Positions 25,402 through 33,324 of a stretch of 64,000 nucleotides of DNA are shown here, piece after piece. Under the pieces are notes generated by a model, which did no database searches, was not told the origin of the DNA, and worked only from the letters and a program-made list of their open reading frames with translations. Origin of the DNA: Shimia sp. R9_2. Lineage in GTDB: Bacteria > Pseudomonadota > Alphaproteobacteria > Rhodobacterales > Rhodobacteraceae. A program made the translations under genes and the position numbers. Each line of letters begins with the position of its first letter. The first letter of the stretch is position 1. The stretch spans positions 558,001 to 622,000 of the forward strand of contig NZ_JAGHRO010000001.1 in assembly GCF_017743735.1 (NCBI RefSeq), written 5' to 3'.

Positions 25402-26397
25402 ATGAGCTTGAAAAAGACGCTGATGGGTGCCACCGCTGCTACCGCTATGATGATGGGCGCGCAGGCTGCGAGCGCAGAGATCACAGTGGCCTACTTCCTC
25501 GAATGGCCGATGCCTTTCCAATACGCCAAGCAAATGGGCACCTATGAAGAAGCGCTGGGCACCGAGATCAACTGGGTCAGCTTCGATACAGGCACCGCAA
25601 TGAGCGCTGCGATGGCGTCCGGCGACGTGCAAATCTCCGTCAGCCAAGGTGTGCCACCATTTGTTGTTGCGGCGTCTGCGGGTCAGGACATCCAGATTGT
25701 GGATGTGGCTGTGTCTTATTCAGACAATGACAACTGCGTTGTGGCGTCTGGTCTAGAAATCGACAAAGACAGTGCCGCTGAGCTGGCTGGGAAGAAAGTG
25801 GCTGTGCCGCTGGGCACTGCAGCGCACTACGGCTTCCTGAGCCAGATGAATCACTTCGGCGTAGACGTGGGCGGCATGGAAGTTGTCGACATGGCACCGG
25901 CAGAAGGCGCGGCTGCACTGGCGCAGGGTTCACTGGATATGGCCTGTGGTTGGGGCGGCGCGCTACGCCGCATGAAAGAGCACGGCAACGTTCTGCTGAC
26001 TGGTGCAGAGAAAGAAGAGCTGGGTATTCTGGTGTTTGACGCCACCACCGCACCAGCATCTTTCATCGCGGAAGAAAGCGAGATGCTCGCGAAGTTCCTG
26101 AAAGTGACCGCCGACGCCAATGCAATGTGGGCAGATGAAGCCAATCAGGCCAAAATGTTGCCGGTGATTGCCAAGGACGCGGGCATGGATGAAGAAGCCA
26201 CAGCCGCGACACTCGCGACGTTCAAATTCCCTACTGTGGAAGAACAGCTGGGTGATGCTTGGTTCGGCGGAACAGCGCAAAACTTCATGAAAGGCGTCGC
26301 AGGCGTCTTTGTTGGTGCAGGCTCTATCCCGAGCGCGCTTGACAGCTATGAGGGCACCGTGAATACCGGTCCTCTGGAAGCGGCCAAAGGCCTGTAA
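25402..26397 (+). CDS. tauA: Taurine ABC transporter substrate-binding protein
   Basis: 331 residues. A signal peptide (MSLKKTLMGATAATAMMMGAQAASA, cut near residue 25) leads a periplasmic type II binding protein: ITVAYFLEWPMPFQYAKQ, MSAAMASGDVQISVSQGVPPFVVAASAGQDIQIVDVAVSYSDNDNCVV, GKKVAVPLGTAAHYGF and QGSLDMACGWGGALRRM are TauA/SsuA-like ligand-site segments. GGGAG precedes the ATG by 7-8 bases. It captures taurine for TauBC. A strong hairpin downstream would keep it more abundant than the membrane parts, as usual for binding proteins. It is the first gene of tauABC, divergent from tpa. Confidence 0.92.
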   Translation: MSLKKTLMGATAATAMMMGAQAASAEITVAYFLEWPMPFQYAKQMGTYEEALGTEINWVSFDTGTAMSAAMASGDVQISVSQGVPPFVVAASAGQDIQIVDVAVSYSDNDNCVVASGLEIDKDSAAELAGKKVAVPLGTAAHYGFLSQMNHFGVDVGGMEVVDMAPAEGAAALAQGSLDMACGWGGALRRMKEHGNVLLTGAEKEELGILVFDATTAPASFIAEESEMLAKFLKVTADANAMWADEANQAKMLPVIAKDAGMDEEATAATLATFKFPTVEEQLGDAWFGGTAQNFMKGVAGVFVGAGSIPSALDSYEGTVNTGPLEAAKGL

Positions 26398-26409
26398 TTT
26401 CAAATCTTG

Positions 26410-26443
26410 AAGGCCCGCCTCGTTCCTGGCGGGCCTTTGTTTC
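26410..26443 (+). terminator. Attenuator-type terminator between tauA and tauB
   Basis: AAGGCCCGCC (26410-26419) pairs perfectly with GGCGGGCCTT (26428-26437), followed by TGTTTC. It starts 13 bases after the tauA stop, and tauB follows on the same strand without an obvious new promoter. Partial termination here would raise TauA over TauBC. Confidence 0.75.
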
Positions 26444-26511
26444 ACAGCCAGAAGATAGGGCGGGACAACCGCCAGTGCCCAGAAAAATGGGCGAACAAGC
26501 AGTTGGGAACC

Positions 26512-27318
26512 ATGACCGGATTATCGATCGAAAACCTGTCCATGCGCTTTGATTTGCCCGATGGCGGGCATGTGCAAGCGCTCAAGGACGTGAGCCTTGA
26601 TCTCAAGCAGGGCGAATTGCTGAGCGTGCTGGGGCCTTCGGGCTGCGGTAAAACCACGTTGCTGAATATTGTGGCCGGGTTCTTGGCACCTACCGAGGGA
26701 CAGATCGTGATGAATGGGCATCAGGTCACAGGCCCGGATGCAGAACGCGGGATGGTGTTCCAACAAGGCGCGCTTTTTGAATGGATGAGCGTGCGGGACA
26801 ATGTGAGCTTTGGCCCTGATATGAAAGGCATGCCAAAGACGGAAAGCGCTGAGATCGTGGATCACCTTTTGGATGTGGTTGGTCTGCAGGATTTTAAAGA
26901 AAAGATGGTGTATGAGCTGTCAGGCGGCATGCAACAGCGTGTGGCGTTGGCCCGCTGTCTTGCGAATGACCCGGATGTGATCCTGATGGACGAGCCCCTG
27001 GGGGCCTTGGACGCCCTCACACGGGAAAAGATGCAAAGTCTTGTGCTCAAACTATGGAAAGAAACCGGGAAGACGATCATTTTGATCACCCACTCAGTGG
27101 AAGAAGCACTCTTGCTGGGCGAGCGTTTGTTGGTAATGGCACCACGCCCTGGGCGCATTCACAAAGAATACCGGCTGCCCTTTGCAGATCTCGGCGTGGG
27201 AGCGGATTTGCGTGAGGTGAAGAAGCACCCTGATTACGCGCCGACGCGCGAAGAGATCCTCAACATGATCTGGAACATGGAAGAAGAGATTATGGGCCGT
27301 GCAGAGGGAGGCGCATAA
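26512..27318 (+). CDS. tauB: Taurine ABC transporter ATP-binding protein
   Basis: 268 residues. The ABC ATPase motifs are all present: Walker A GPSGCGKTT (about 42-50), Q-loop FQQGALFEW, signature LSGGMQQRVALARC, Walker B DVILMDEPLGALD and the switch His in ILITHSVEEALLLG. The start at 26512 removes a 35-residue upstream extension that runs into the terminator hairpin and has no ribosome site. It energises taurine import with TauA and TauC. The tauC start lies one base after its stop. The C-terminal segment after the nucleotide domain (RIHKEYRLPFADLGVGADLREVKKHPDYAPTREEIL) is typical of TauB/SsuB. Confidence 0.92.
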   Translation: MTGLSIENLSMRFDLPDGGHVQALKDVSLDLKQGELLSVLGPSGCGKTTLLNIVAGFLAPTEGQIVMNGHQVTGPDAERGMVFQQGALFEWMSVRDNVSFGPDMKGMPKTESAEIVDHLLDVVGLQDFKEKMVYELSGGMQQRVALARCLANDPDVILMDEPLGALDALTREKMQSLVLKLWKETGKTIILITHSVEEALLLGERLLVMAPRPGRIHKEYRLPFADLGVGADLREVKKHPDYAPTREEILNMIWNMEEEIMGRAEGGA

Positions 27319-27319
27319 G

Positions 27320-28657
27320 ATGGGGCAGATATTTGCTGATCTTGGGGGCGAACTGGCGACCCTGTTTTTGTCGGTCCTTGGCGCTCTGCCGTATCTGGCA
27401 CTCTACGTTGGGTTGATCCTGTTTGCTCTGTTTGTCTATACGCAGATCAAGCAGCGTCTTTCTTCGCTGCAGGATTATACCTCACTGAAAACTGTGACTT
27501 TTGGCGACGAAAGTGCGGTGATTTCCAACAAAGCGGCTTCCGTGATTTCGGTGGTCTTGATTTTTGTGATCTGGGGGTCGTTTACCGGCTCAAACTGGCT
27601 GCCAGGTTTCCTGCATGCCCCAGGCCCCTTTGTTGGCGAGGCAAGCTTCACCTACACGCTTGAGGCCGAGGATGGCACGACGGATGATGCGACAGTCAGC
27701 GTCATTGTGCATGAGGCTGGGCAAGTGCCAGCAGCACCAGAAGTCGCGCTAGGCGAAGGTTTGGCCAAAGATGATGCTTTGGTAGTGCAGGCGTATCGCA
27801 GCAAACTGTTGCGATGGGATGCCAATGATGAGGTGACCCGCAAAGATGGCGCCAAGATTGTTGCCGTAGATGGTGCGCCGATCAGCCGTGACGCGGATGT
27901 CGATGTTGGCTTTGGCCGTGTGGCACTGACCGATAAGGGTACGCTGAACTTTGAACCGGCCAAAGGCATGCAGATGGAATCGATCTGGTTGCCTGCACCA
28001 GAAAGCGTCTGGCAGCGCCTGATTTCCGTGAGCCGTGATGGCTATCAGAATGTCACGTTGGCAGAGCACCTGAGCTATTCGCTGTTCCGTGTGATCGTTG
28101 GCTTCGCGCTGGGCGCGGCGGTGGGTATTCCGCTGGGTTACGCCATGGGCCTTTCGAACTGGTTCCGTGGTTGGTTTGACCCGATTGTGGAATTCATGCG
28201 CCCTGTGCCGCCGTTGGCTTTGATCCCGCTGGTGATCATTTGGGCCGGGATCGGTGAGCAGGGTAAGATCATCCTGCTGTTCCTCGCGGCACTTTGGATC
28301 ATGGCGATCGGGGCGCGTTCCGGTGTGTCTGGCGTGAAGATTTCAAAAGTGCATGCGGCCTACTCTCTGGGTGCCAACAAACGCCAAATCCTGCGCCACG
28401 TAATCATTCCTAACTCTTTGCCCGAGATATTCACCGCCGCGCGCGTAGCGATGGGGGTTTGCTGGGGGACTGTTGTGGCCGCTGAACTGGTGGCCGCTGA
28501 GAAGGGCGTCGGTAAGATGATCGTGGCGGCGTCGAAGTTCCAGGACACGGATATTGTTCTGATGGGTATCATCTTGATTGGGATCATCGGATTTGGGATC
28601 GATATGCTTATGCGCTGGGGCGAGAAATATCTGGTGCCGTGGAAAGGCAAAGGGTGA
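27320..28657 (+). CDS. tauC: Taurine ABC transporter permease with an extra N-terminal extracytoplasmic domain
   Basis: 445 residues, against about 250-280 for ordinary TauC/SsuC. The permease core is at about 225-440, with helices and the EAA-like loop YSLGANKRQILRHVIIPNSLPEIF (about 348-371) that docks on TauB. In front are two extra hydrophobic helices (about 12-40 and 73-97) and an insert at about 105-222. The insert begins with a beta-sandwich-like SFTYTLEAEDGTTDDATVSVIV, the pattern of cadherin/Ig-like repeats, followed by DGAKIVAVDG and DKGTLNFEPAKG. The insert probably faces the periplasm and may interact with TauA. The ATG at 27320 is one base from the tauB stop. Confidence 0.88.
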   Translation: MGQIFADLGGELATLFLSVLGALPYLALYVGLILFALFVYTQIKQRLSSLQDYTSLKTVTFGDESAVISNKAASVISVVLIFVIWGSFTGSNWLPGFLHAPGPFVGEASFTYTLEAEDGTTDDATVSVIVHEAGQVPAAPEVALGEGLAKDDALVVQAYRSKLLRWDANDEVTRKDGAKIVAVDGAPISRDADVDVGFGRVALTDKGTLNFEPAKGMQMESIWLPAPESVWQRLISVSRDGYQNVTLAEHLSYSLFRVIVGFALGAAVGIPLGYAMGLSNWFRGWFDPIVEFMRPVPPLALIPLVIIWAGIGEQGKIILLFLAALWIMAIGARSGVSGVKISKVHAAYSLGANKRQILRHVIIPNSLPEIFTAARVAMGVCWGTVVAAELVAAEKGVGKMIVAASKFQDTDIVLMGIILIGIIGFGIDMLMRWGEKYLVPWKGKG

Positions 28658-28727
28658 ATGCGGGGCGTTGCCCCTGCCGCATCACAGATGTGGCAACCCG
28701 ATGATATTTGCAGAATGAGTAACATGA

Positions 28728-28758
28728 GGGTCGGCGCGAAATGCGCCGGTCCTTTGTG
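28728..28758 (+). terminator. Terminator after tauABC
   Basis: A ten-pair stem (28728-28737 with 28743-28752, two G-T pairs) around the loop GAAAT, followed by TTTGTGATTT. It lies 70 bases after the tauC stop and closes the transporter operon. Confidence 0.65.
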
Positions 28759-28773
28759 ATTTATGTGCCAAGG

Positions 28774-29025
28774 TTGACAAATGACGCCGAACCTATATGT
28801 GAAGCGCGTCGTTGCGCAGCCGCGTGAGCAGGCCGCGCCGGGCCCCAAGAGGGCTGACTGGCGCATCAACGACGCTTTCGTTCCCATCACGCAGGGTTCT
28901 GACGGATAGGCCGGGTTGGCACGGAATGGGTCTGTGCAATGGCGGTGCTGTCAAACCTCTGGGCGGTCTCTGTGAAAGAGGCCGCCGTTTGCCGTGCGTG
29001 ATGCGCGCGGTTGAAAGGATATATC
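28774..29025 (+). promoter_or_regulatory. Likely promoter and long leader of the DEAD-box helicase gene
   Basis: TTGACA at 28774-28779, 16 bases, then TATGTG at 28796-28801 form a good sigma-70-like promoter. The start codon is at 29026, leaving about 215 bases of leader. The leader is GC-rich with many short self-complementary stretches and one short unsupported frame. Long leaders with cold- or autoregulation are common for DEAD-box helicase genes, so a cis-regulatory RNA is plausible. I recognise no known riboswitch class. Together with 28658-28773 it makes up a 368-base gap without a supported gene. Confidence 0.5.
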
Positions 29026-30360
29026 GTGGCGCAATTTGAAGAACTGGGCCTGTCTTCCACTCTTTTGAAAGGGTTGAAAAAGCACGGCTTTGACGCCCCA
29101 ACCCCGATTCAGGCCAAGGCCATACCGCTGGCGCTTGAAGGACATGATATTCTGGGCCTTGCGCAGACAGGCACCGGGAAATCGCTGGCCTTTGGTCTGC
29201 CGATGATGGACCGCCTGCTGGAACAGCCGGGCAAGCCTTTGCCCCGGTCGGTGAAGGCGCTGGTGCTGGCCCCGACGCGCGAGCTGGTCAATCAGATCGC
29301 CGACAACCTGCGCCCGTTAGTGCAGGGCACCCCGATCAAGGTGATGACCGTGGTGGGGGGACAGTCGATCAACCGCCAGATCGCGATGCTGTCGCGTGGC
29401 ACCGATATTCTGGTGGCAACGCCGGGACGGTTGATTGATCTGCTGGACCGTAAGGAAATCAACCTGTCCACTGTCGCCAATCTGGTGCTCGATGAGGCCG
29501 ATCAGATGTTGGACATGGGCTTTATCCATGCGCTGCGCAAAATTGCGCCGCATCTGGGCACGCCGCGCCAGACCATGCTGTTTTCAGCCACCATGCCCAA
29601 GCAGATGGAAGAGCTGAGCCAGAGCTATCTGATCAAGCCCAAGCGGGTGGAAATCGCGTCTCCGGGCAAGACCGCGGATAAGATCACGCAGAGCATGGAG
29701 TATCTGGAAAAGGGCGAAAAACGTGTGCGCCTGCGGGAGATCCTGTCGGAGAACATGGGCGAGAGCACGCTGATTTTTTCGCGTACCAAACATGGTGCGG
29801 AGCGGATGATGAAGCAGCTTGTCTCTGACGGGTTCAATGCGGCTTCGATCCACGGCAACAAGAGCCAGGGGCAGCGGGATCGCGCGATCAAGGCGTTTCG
29901 CGATGGTGAGATCACCGTGCTGGTGGCGACAGATGTGGCGGCGCGCGGGATTGATATTCCGGTGATCTCTTTGGTGATCAACTTTGATCTGCCCAATGTG
30001 GCCGAAAGCTATGTGCACCGGATTGGCCGCACCGCGCGGGCGGGTCGCGATGGGCGCGCGATTTCTTTCTGTGCGCTGGATGAGCGCGATTACCTGAAGG
30101 ACATCGAAAAGCTGATCGGGCGCAAGTTTGACCGCCCGACCGATGAGCTTCGCGAGATGAAGAAAGAATATGGCACCGGGCCTCGTTCTGGTGGCGGCGG
30201 GCGCAAGCGCGGTAGCGGCAAACCCGGCGGTGGACGGCCCGGCGGTGGTGCCAACAAACCTGCTGGCGGTCAGCCCAAAAGCGCGGCCAATGGCAATGAC
30301 AAGCCGGGTGGCGGCCGTCCGCGTCGGCGGCGCAACCGCTCGCGCAAGCCCGCGGCATAA
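29026..30360 (+). CDS. DEAD-box ATP-dependent RNA helicase (RhlE-type)
   Basis: 444 residues from a GTG start at 29026, with GAAAGGA upstream. Helicase motifs in order: Q-motif (FDAPTPIQAKAIP), AQTGTGKS (I), PTRELVNQI (Ia), TPGRLIDLL (Ib), LVLDEADQMLDMGF (II), FSATMPKQ (III), LIFSRTKHGAERM (IV), VLVATDVAARGIDIP (V) and YVHRIGRTARAGRDG (VI). The last 70 or so residues are a low-complexity basic Gly/Pro/Arg/Lys tail (GGGRKRGSGKPGGGRPGG) that should bind RNA without sequence preference. This layout fits RhlE-like helicases in RNA decay, ribosome assembly and cold adaptation. Monocistronic, between its own promoter and a strong terminator. Confidence 0.9.
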   Translation: MAQFEELGLSSTLLKGLKKHGFDAPTPIQAKAIPLALEGHDILGLAQTGTGKSLAFGLPMMDRLLEQPGKPLPRSVKALVLAPTRELVNQIADNLRPLVQGTPIKVMTVVGGQSINRQIAMLSRGTDILVATPGRLIDLLDRKEINLSTVANLVLDEADQMLDMGFIHALRKIAPHLGTPRQTMLFSATMPKQMEELSQSYLIKPKRVEIASPGKTADKITQSMEYLEKGEKRVRLREILSENMGESTLIFSRTKHGAERMMKQLVSDGFNAASIHGNKSQGQRDRAIKAFRDGEITVLVATDVAARGIDIPVISLVINFDLPNVAESYVHRIGRTARAGRDGRAISFCALDERDYLKDIEKLIGRKFDRPTDELREMKKEYGTGPRSGGGGRKRGSGKPGGGRPGGGANKPAGGQPKSAANGNDKPGGGRPRRRRNRSRKPAA

Positions 30361-30375
30361 AGACAGCCTCAATAG

Positions 30376-30413
30376 AAAAGGCCGCAGCGGTGTGCTGCGG
30401 CCTTTTGTTTTGT
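30376..30413 (+). terminator. Strong bidirectional terminator
   Basis: AAAAGGCCGCAGC (30376-30388) pairs with GCTGCGGCCTTTT (30394-30406) and is followed by GTTTTGTTT. It ends the helicase transcript. Because the stem is flanked by A on the left it can also stop the convergent aldehyde dehydrogenase transcript. Confidence 0.85.
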
Positions 30414-30426
30414 TTAAGCCTTCCGG

Positions 30427-31854
30427 TCAGCCCATTGGCACGCCGGAGATCGCCTTGGTTTCGCAGAATTCCTCCAGACCCCAGCCGCCGCCTTCGCGGC
30501 CATTGCCGGATTGGCCGTAGCCGCCGAAGGGAGAGCCATTAACGCGGCCCACGCCGTTGGTTTCCACCATGCCGGAGCGCAGCTGGCGGGCCACGCGCAG
30601 GCGCTTGTCGTCATCCTGCGTCTGGATGTAGTTGGTGAGGCCATAGACCGTGTCATTGGCCATCTGAACCGCCTGCGCTTCGCTGTCAAAAGATGACATC
30701 GCCAGCACCGGGCCGAAGATTTCTTCGCGGTAGATGGTCATCTCTGGGGTGACATCGGCAAAGACCGTGGGGCGCACATAGTAGCCTTTGTTCACCCTTT
30801 CCGGGCGGCCCAGACCACCGGCGACAAGGGTGGCGCCCTCTTTGATGCCGGTTTCAATCAGGCTCTGGATTTTGTTGAACTGCAGCTCGGAGACCACCGG
30901 GCCGATGTGGCGGCCTGCTTCGGTGGTGGGGCCCACCTGCACGGCCTCGGCGGCGGCTTTGGCCTGATCCACGGCGGCGGCGTAGAAGCTGCTTTCCACC
31001 ATCATGCGGGTGGGGGCGTTGCAGGATTGGCCGGAGTTCTGCATGCAATGGATCACACCGCGTTTCACGGCCTTTTCATCCGCGTCGGCAAAGATCACAT
31101 TCGCACCCTTGCCGCCCAGTTCGAGGCTGACGCGTTTGAGGGTGTCGGCGGCGGCTTTGGAAATGGCGATGCCTGCGCGGGTGGAGCCGGTGAAGCTGAT
31201 CATATCCACATCGGGATGGGCAGACAGCTGGCTGCCGACGCCAACGCCATCGCCGTTGACCATGTTGAACACACCCGCAGGGAAGCCCGCTTCGTCCATC
31301 ATCTCGGCAAAGACAATCGAGGAGAGCGGCGCGATTTCGGAGGGCTTGAGCACCATGGTGCAGCCCACCAGAAGCGCGGGGATGGCCTTCAGGAAAACCT
31401 GATTCATTGGCCAGTTCCAAGGGGTGATCATGCCGCAGACGCCTATGGGCTCTTTGCGCATGCGGTCTTCGCCCATGGCATATTCAAACTCAAAGCTCTC
31501 AAGCGCCTCAAGGAAGCCGTCAAGGTGCCAGACCCCGGCGCCCCACTGGTTGTTGCTGGCCAGATCAAGCGGCGCGCCCATTTCTGCGCGCATGGCCTCT
31601 GCCATATCGGCGCGGCGGGCGACGTAGATCTCGCGCAGTTTCTTGACCAGTGCAACGCGTTCTTCCAGCGGTGTGTCTGCCCAGGCGGGGAAGGCGGCGC
31701 GTGCGGCGGCCACGGCAGCGTCGGTGTCGGCCTGATCGCCAATGGAAATCACGGCGCAGTGTTCTTCTGTGGCTGGGTCAATAACATGGAGATCATTGGC
31801 TTCTACGGGTTCAACCCATTGGCCATTGATATAAAATTTGCGTTTGTCGATCAT
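30427..31854 (-). CDS. NAD(P)-dependent aldehyde dehydrogenase
   Basis: 475 residues of the ALDH superfamily. Cofactor site: ITPWNWPMNQ and KPSEIAPLS, then FTGSTRAGIAISKAA; catalytic Glu in LELGGKGANVIF; catalytic Cys in NSGQSCNAPTRMM (about residue 280); EEIFGPVLAM and a C-terminal FGGYGQSGNGREGG. The start at 31854 is supported by GAGGGAG; a reading 15 codons longer is not. The closest types are broad-specificity aldehyde/semialdehyde dehydrogenases, and I cannot name the substrate. It is convergent to the helicase and divergent from the peroxiredoxin, with no partner genes, so context gives no pathway. Confidence 0.88.
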   Translation of the reverse strand: MIDKRKFYINGQWVEPVEANDLHVIDPATEEHCAVISIGDQADTDAAVAAARAAFPAWADTPLEERVALVKKLREIYVARRADMAEAMRAEMGAPLDLASNNQWGAGVWHLDGFLEALESFEFEYAMGEDRMRKEPIGVCGMITPWNWPMNQVFLKAIPALLVGCTMVLKPSEIAPLSSIVFAEMMDEAGFPAGVFNMVNGDGVGVGSQLSAHPDVDMISFTGSTRAGIAISKAAADTLKRVSLELGGKGANVIFADADEKAVKRGVIHCMQNSGQSCNAPTRMMVESSFYAAAVDQAKAAAEAVQVGPTTEAGRHIGPVVSELQFNKIQSLIETGIKEGATLVAGGLGRPERVNKGYYVRPTVFADVTPEMTIYREEIFGPVLAMSSFDSEAQAVQMANDTVYGLTNYIQTQDDDKRLRVARQLRSGMVETNGVGRVNGSPFGGYGQSGNGREGGGWGLEEFCETKAISGVPMG

Positions 31855-32123
31855 GGTGCACTCCCTCGCAATCTTGGACGCACTCTGCCTGCGGTACATA
31901 CTCGGCGCAAGTCCGCGGGTATCGAATGCGACGCCGGGTCTTCTTTATTTGCTCTGCGAAATAAACACCCGTCTACAGGGGTGACGTTCCAAGGAGGTGG
32001 ATGTACTCTGCGCGCGATCTGAACATTTGATTTAGATGAATTTCAACGCCGCCACACCCAGCGGGGCTCATTTTGGGCAGGATGGCGAGATGCGTTTAGA
32101 GCCCCATGACCAGGGAGAGACCA

Positions 32124-32777
32124 ATGGGCCTGAGAATTAATGATGTTGTGCCAAACTTTACCGCCGAAACGGATCAGGGCACGATCACTTTCCATGATTG
32201 GATTGGGGACAGCTGGGCGATCCTGTTCTCCCACCCTAAAGACTTTACACCTGTCTGCACCACCGAGTTTGGTGCGGTTGCCCAGCTTGCCGGTGAATGG
32301 GCAAAGCGTGGCACGAAGGTGATGGGCGTTTCTGTTGACGGTGTGGAAGATCACAAAGGCTGGAAGAAGGACATCGAGTCCTACGCTGGTGCAGATGCGG
32401 GCTTCCCGATCATCGCAGATGATGGACTGGCGGTGTCCAAGGCTTTTGACATGCTTCCAGCGGAGGCCTATCTGCCGGACGGACGCACCCCTGCGGACAG
32501 CGCCACCGTGCGGTCGGTGTTCATAATCGGCCCTGACAAACAACTGAAACTGTCGATGACCTACCCGATGAACGTGGGGCGCAATTTTGCAGAGATTCTG
32601 CGGGCGCTTGAGGCGCTGCAAACCGCTGCGAAGGAGAATGTTGCGACGCCGGCGAACTGGACGCCGGGGGGTGACGTTGTGATTCCTGTTGCTGTGAGCG
32701 ATGAGGACGCAACGGCAAAATATGGTGAGTTCACAACACACTTCCCGTATCTGCGTACAACCAAGCTGCCGGGTTAA
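32124..32777 (+). CDS. 1-Cys peroxiredoxin (Prx6 type)
   Basis: 217 residues. The thioredoxin-fold start GLRINDVVPNFTAETDQGTITFHDWIGDSWAILFSHPKDFTPVCTTE carries the peroxidatic Cys in the Prx6-type PVCTTE motif. The C-terminal dimer/cap domain includes FIIGPDKQLKLSMTYPMNVGRNFAEILRALEALQ. There is no resolving-Cys motif like that of AhpC, so it should rely on an external thiol. It removes H2O2 and alkyl hydroperoxides in the cytosol. GGGAGAG supports the start at 32124 over an in-frame ATG 18 bases earlier. It stands alone with a terminator downstream. Confidence 0.9.
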   Translation: MGLRINDVVPNFTAETDQGTITFHDWIGDSWAILFSHPKDFTPVCTTEFGAVAQLAGEWAKRGTKVMGVSVDGVEDHKGWKKDIESYAGADAGFPIIADDGLAVSKAFDMLPAEAYLPDGRTPADSATVRSVFIIGPDKQLKLSMTYPMNVGRNFAEILRALEALQTAAKENVATPANWTPGGDVVIPVAVSDEDATAKYGEFTTHFPYLRTTKLPG

Positions 32778-32848
32778 TAGCGGCGGGCTCACGATCTAAG
32801 TCATTGTTCTTATGTCTGATTTATGAAAATCAGCACTGATAGAAAAAG

Positions 32849-32879
32849 AAGCACTGTCATGTTTTGGCGGTGCTTTTTG
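32849..32879 (+). terminator. Terminator after the peroxiredoxin gene
   Basis: AAGCAC (32849-32854) pairs with GTGCTT (32870-32875), with an additional imperfect inner stem, and is followed by TTTGTG. Confidence 0.65.
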
Positions 32880-33012
32880 TGTGTATGACCTGTGTAGATT
32901 GATCTCTACACAGAGCAAAGGTTATTCAATACGCTAAATTCTTAAGCGTTTGTGCGCCGCCTGCTGCGGGACAATTAAGCTGCTGGAAATACATTTCCGC
33001 GCAGATGGGCGC

Positions 33013-33324
33013 ATGACACAGCCTCTCCAATACCTGCCAGCGATTCTCGCTACGGTGTTCTGTCTGGCAGTGACCCCTGTTCTGGCAGTGGTCAGTGCGC
33101 CGTTGACAGAGGGGGGACCAGTGGTGGTTGTGGCAGGTCCGGGAGCGGATCTGGAAGCCATTGTGAAAGCCTCCGATGGCTGGCTGGTGGGCGTTTCCCG
33201 CGCCCCGATGGCTGTGATGGGAATGTCAGATAGCGCGAACTTTGAAGACAGACTGAAAGAAAATGGAGCATGGGCCATTTTGGACGGCAGGGCGCTGTCT
33301 TGGCTGTGTGGAGAACAAGCATGA
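33013..33324 (+). CDS. Small membrane-anchored protein coupled to a chemoreceptor
   Basis: 103 residues: a hydrophobic N-terminal anchor or signal (about 8-30: LPAILATVFCLAVTPVLAVVSA), then about 70 residues that should be periplasmic (GPGADLEAIVKASDGWLVGVSRAP, FEDRLKENGAWAILDG, LCGEQA). The ATG at 33013 has only a poor ribosome site; a longer reading from 32950 would place a polar stretch before the anchor. The stop overlaps the chemoreceptor start (ATGA at 33321-33324), so the two proteins are made together. No family recognised. It may modulate the receptor or present a ligand to it. Confidence 0.65.
   Translation: MTQPLQYLPAILATVFCLAVTPVLAVVSAPLTEGGPVVVVAGPGADLEAIVKASDGWLVGVSRAPMAVMGMSDSANFEDRLKENGAWAILDGRALSWLCGEQA

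Noticed and set aside
28812-29039. A 75-codon frame in the helicase leader
   Set aside because: No ribosome site, Arg/Gly-rich random composition, and it overlaps the helicase start out of frame. The region is better read as leader RNA.
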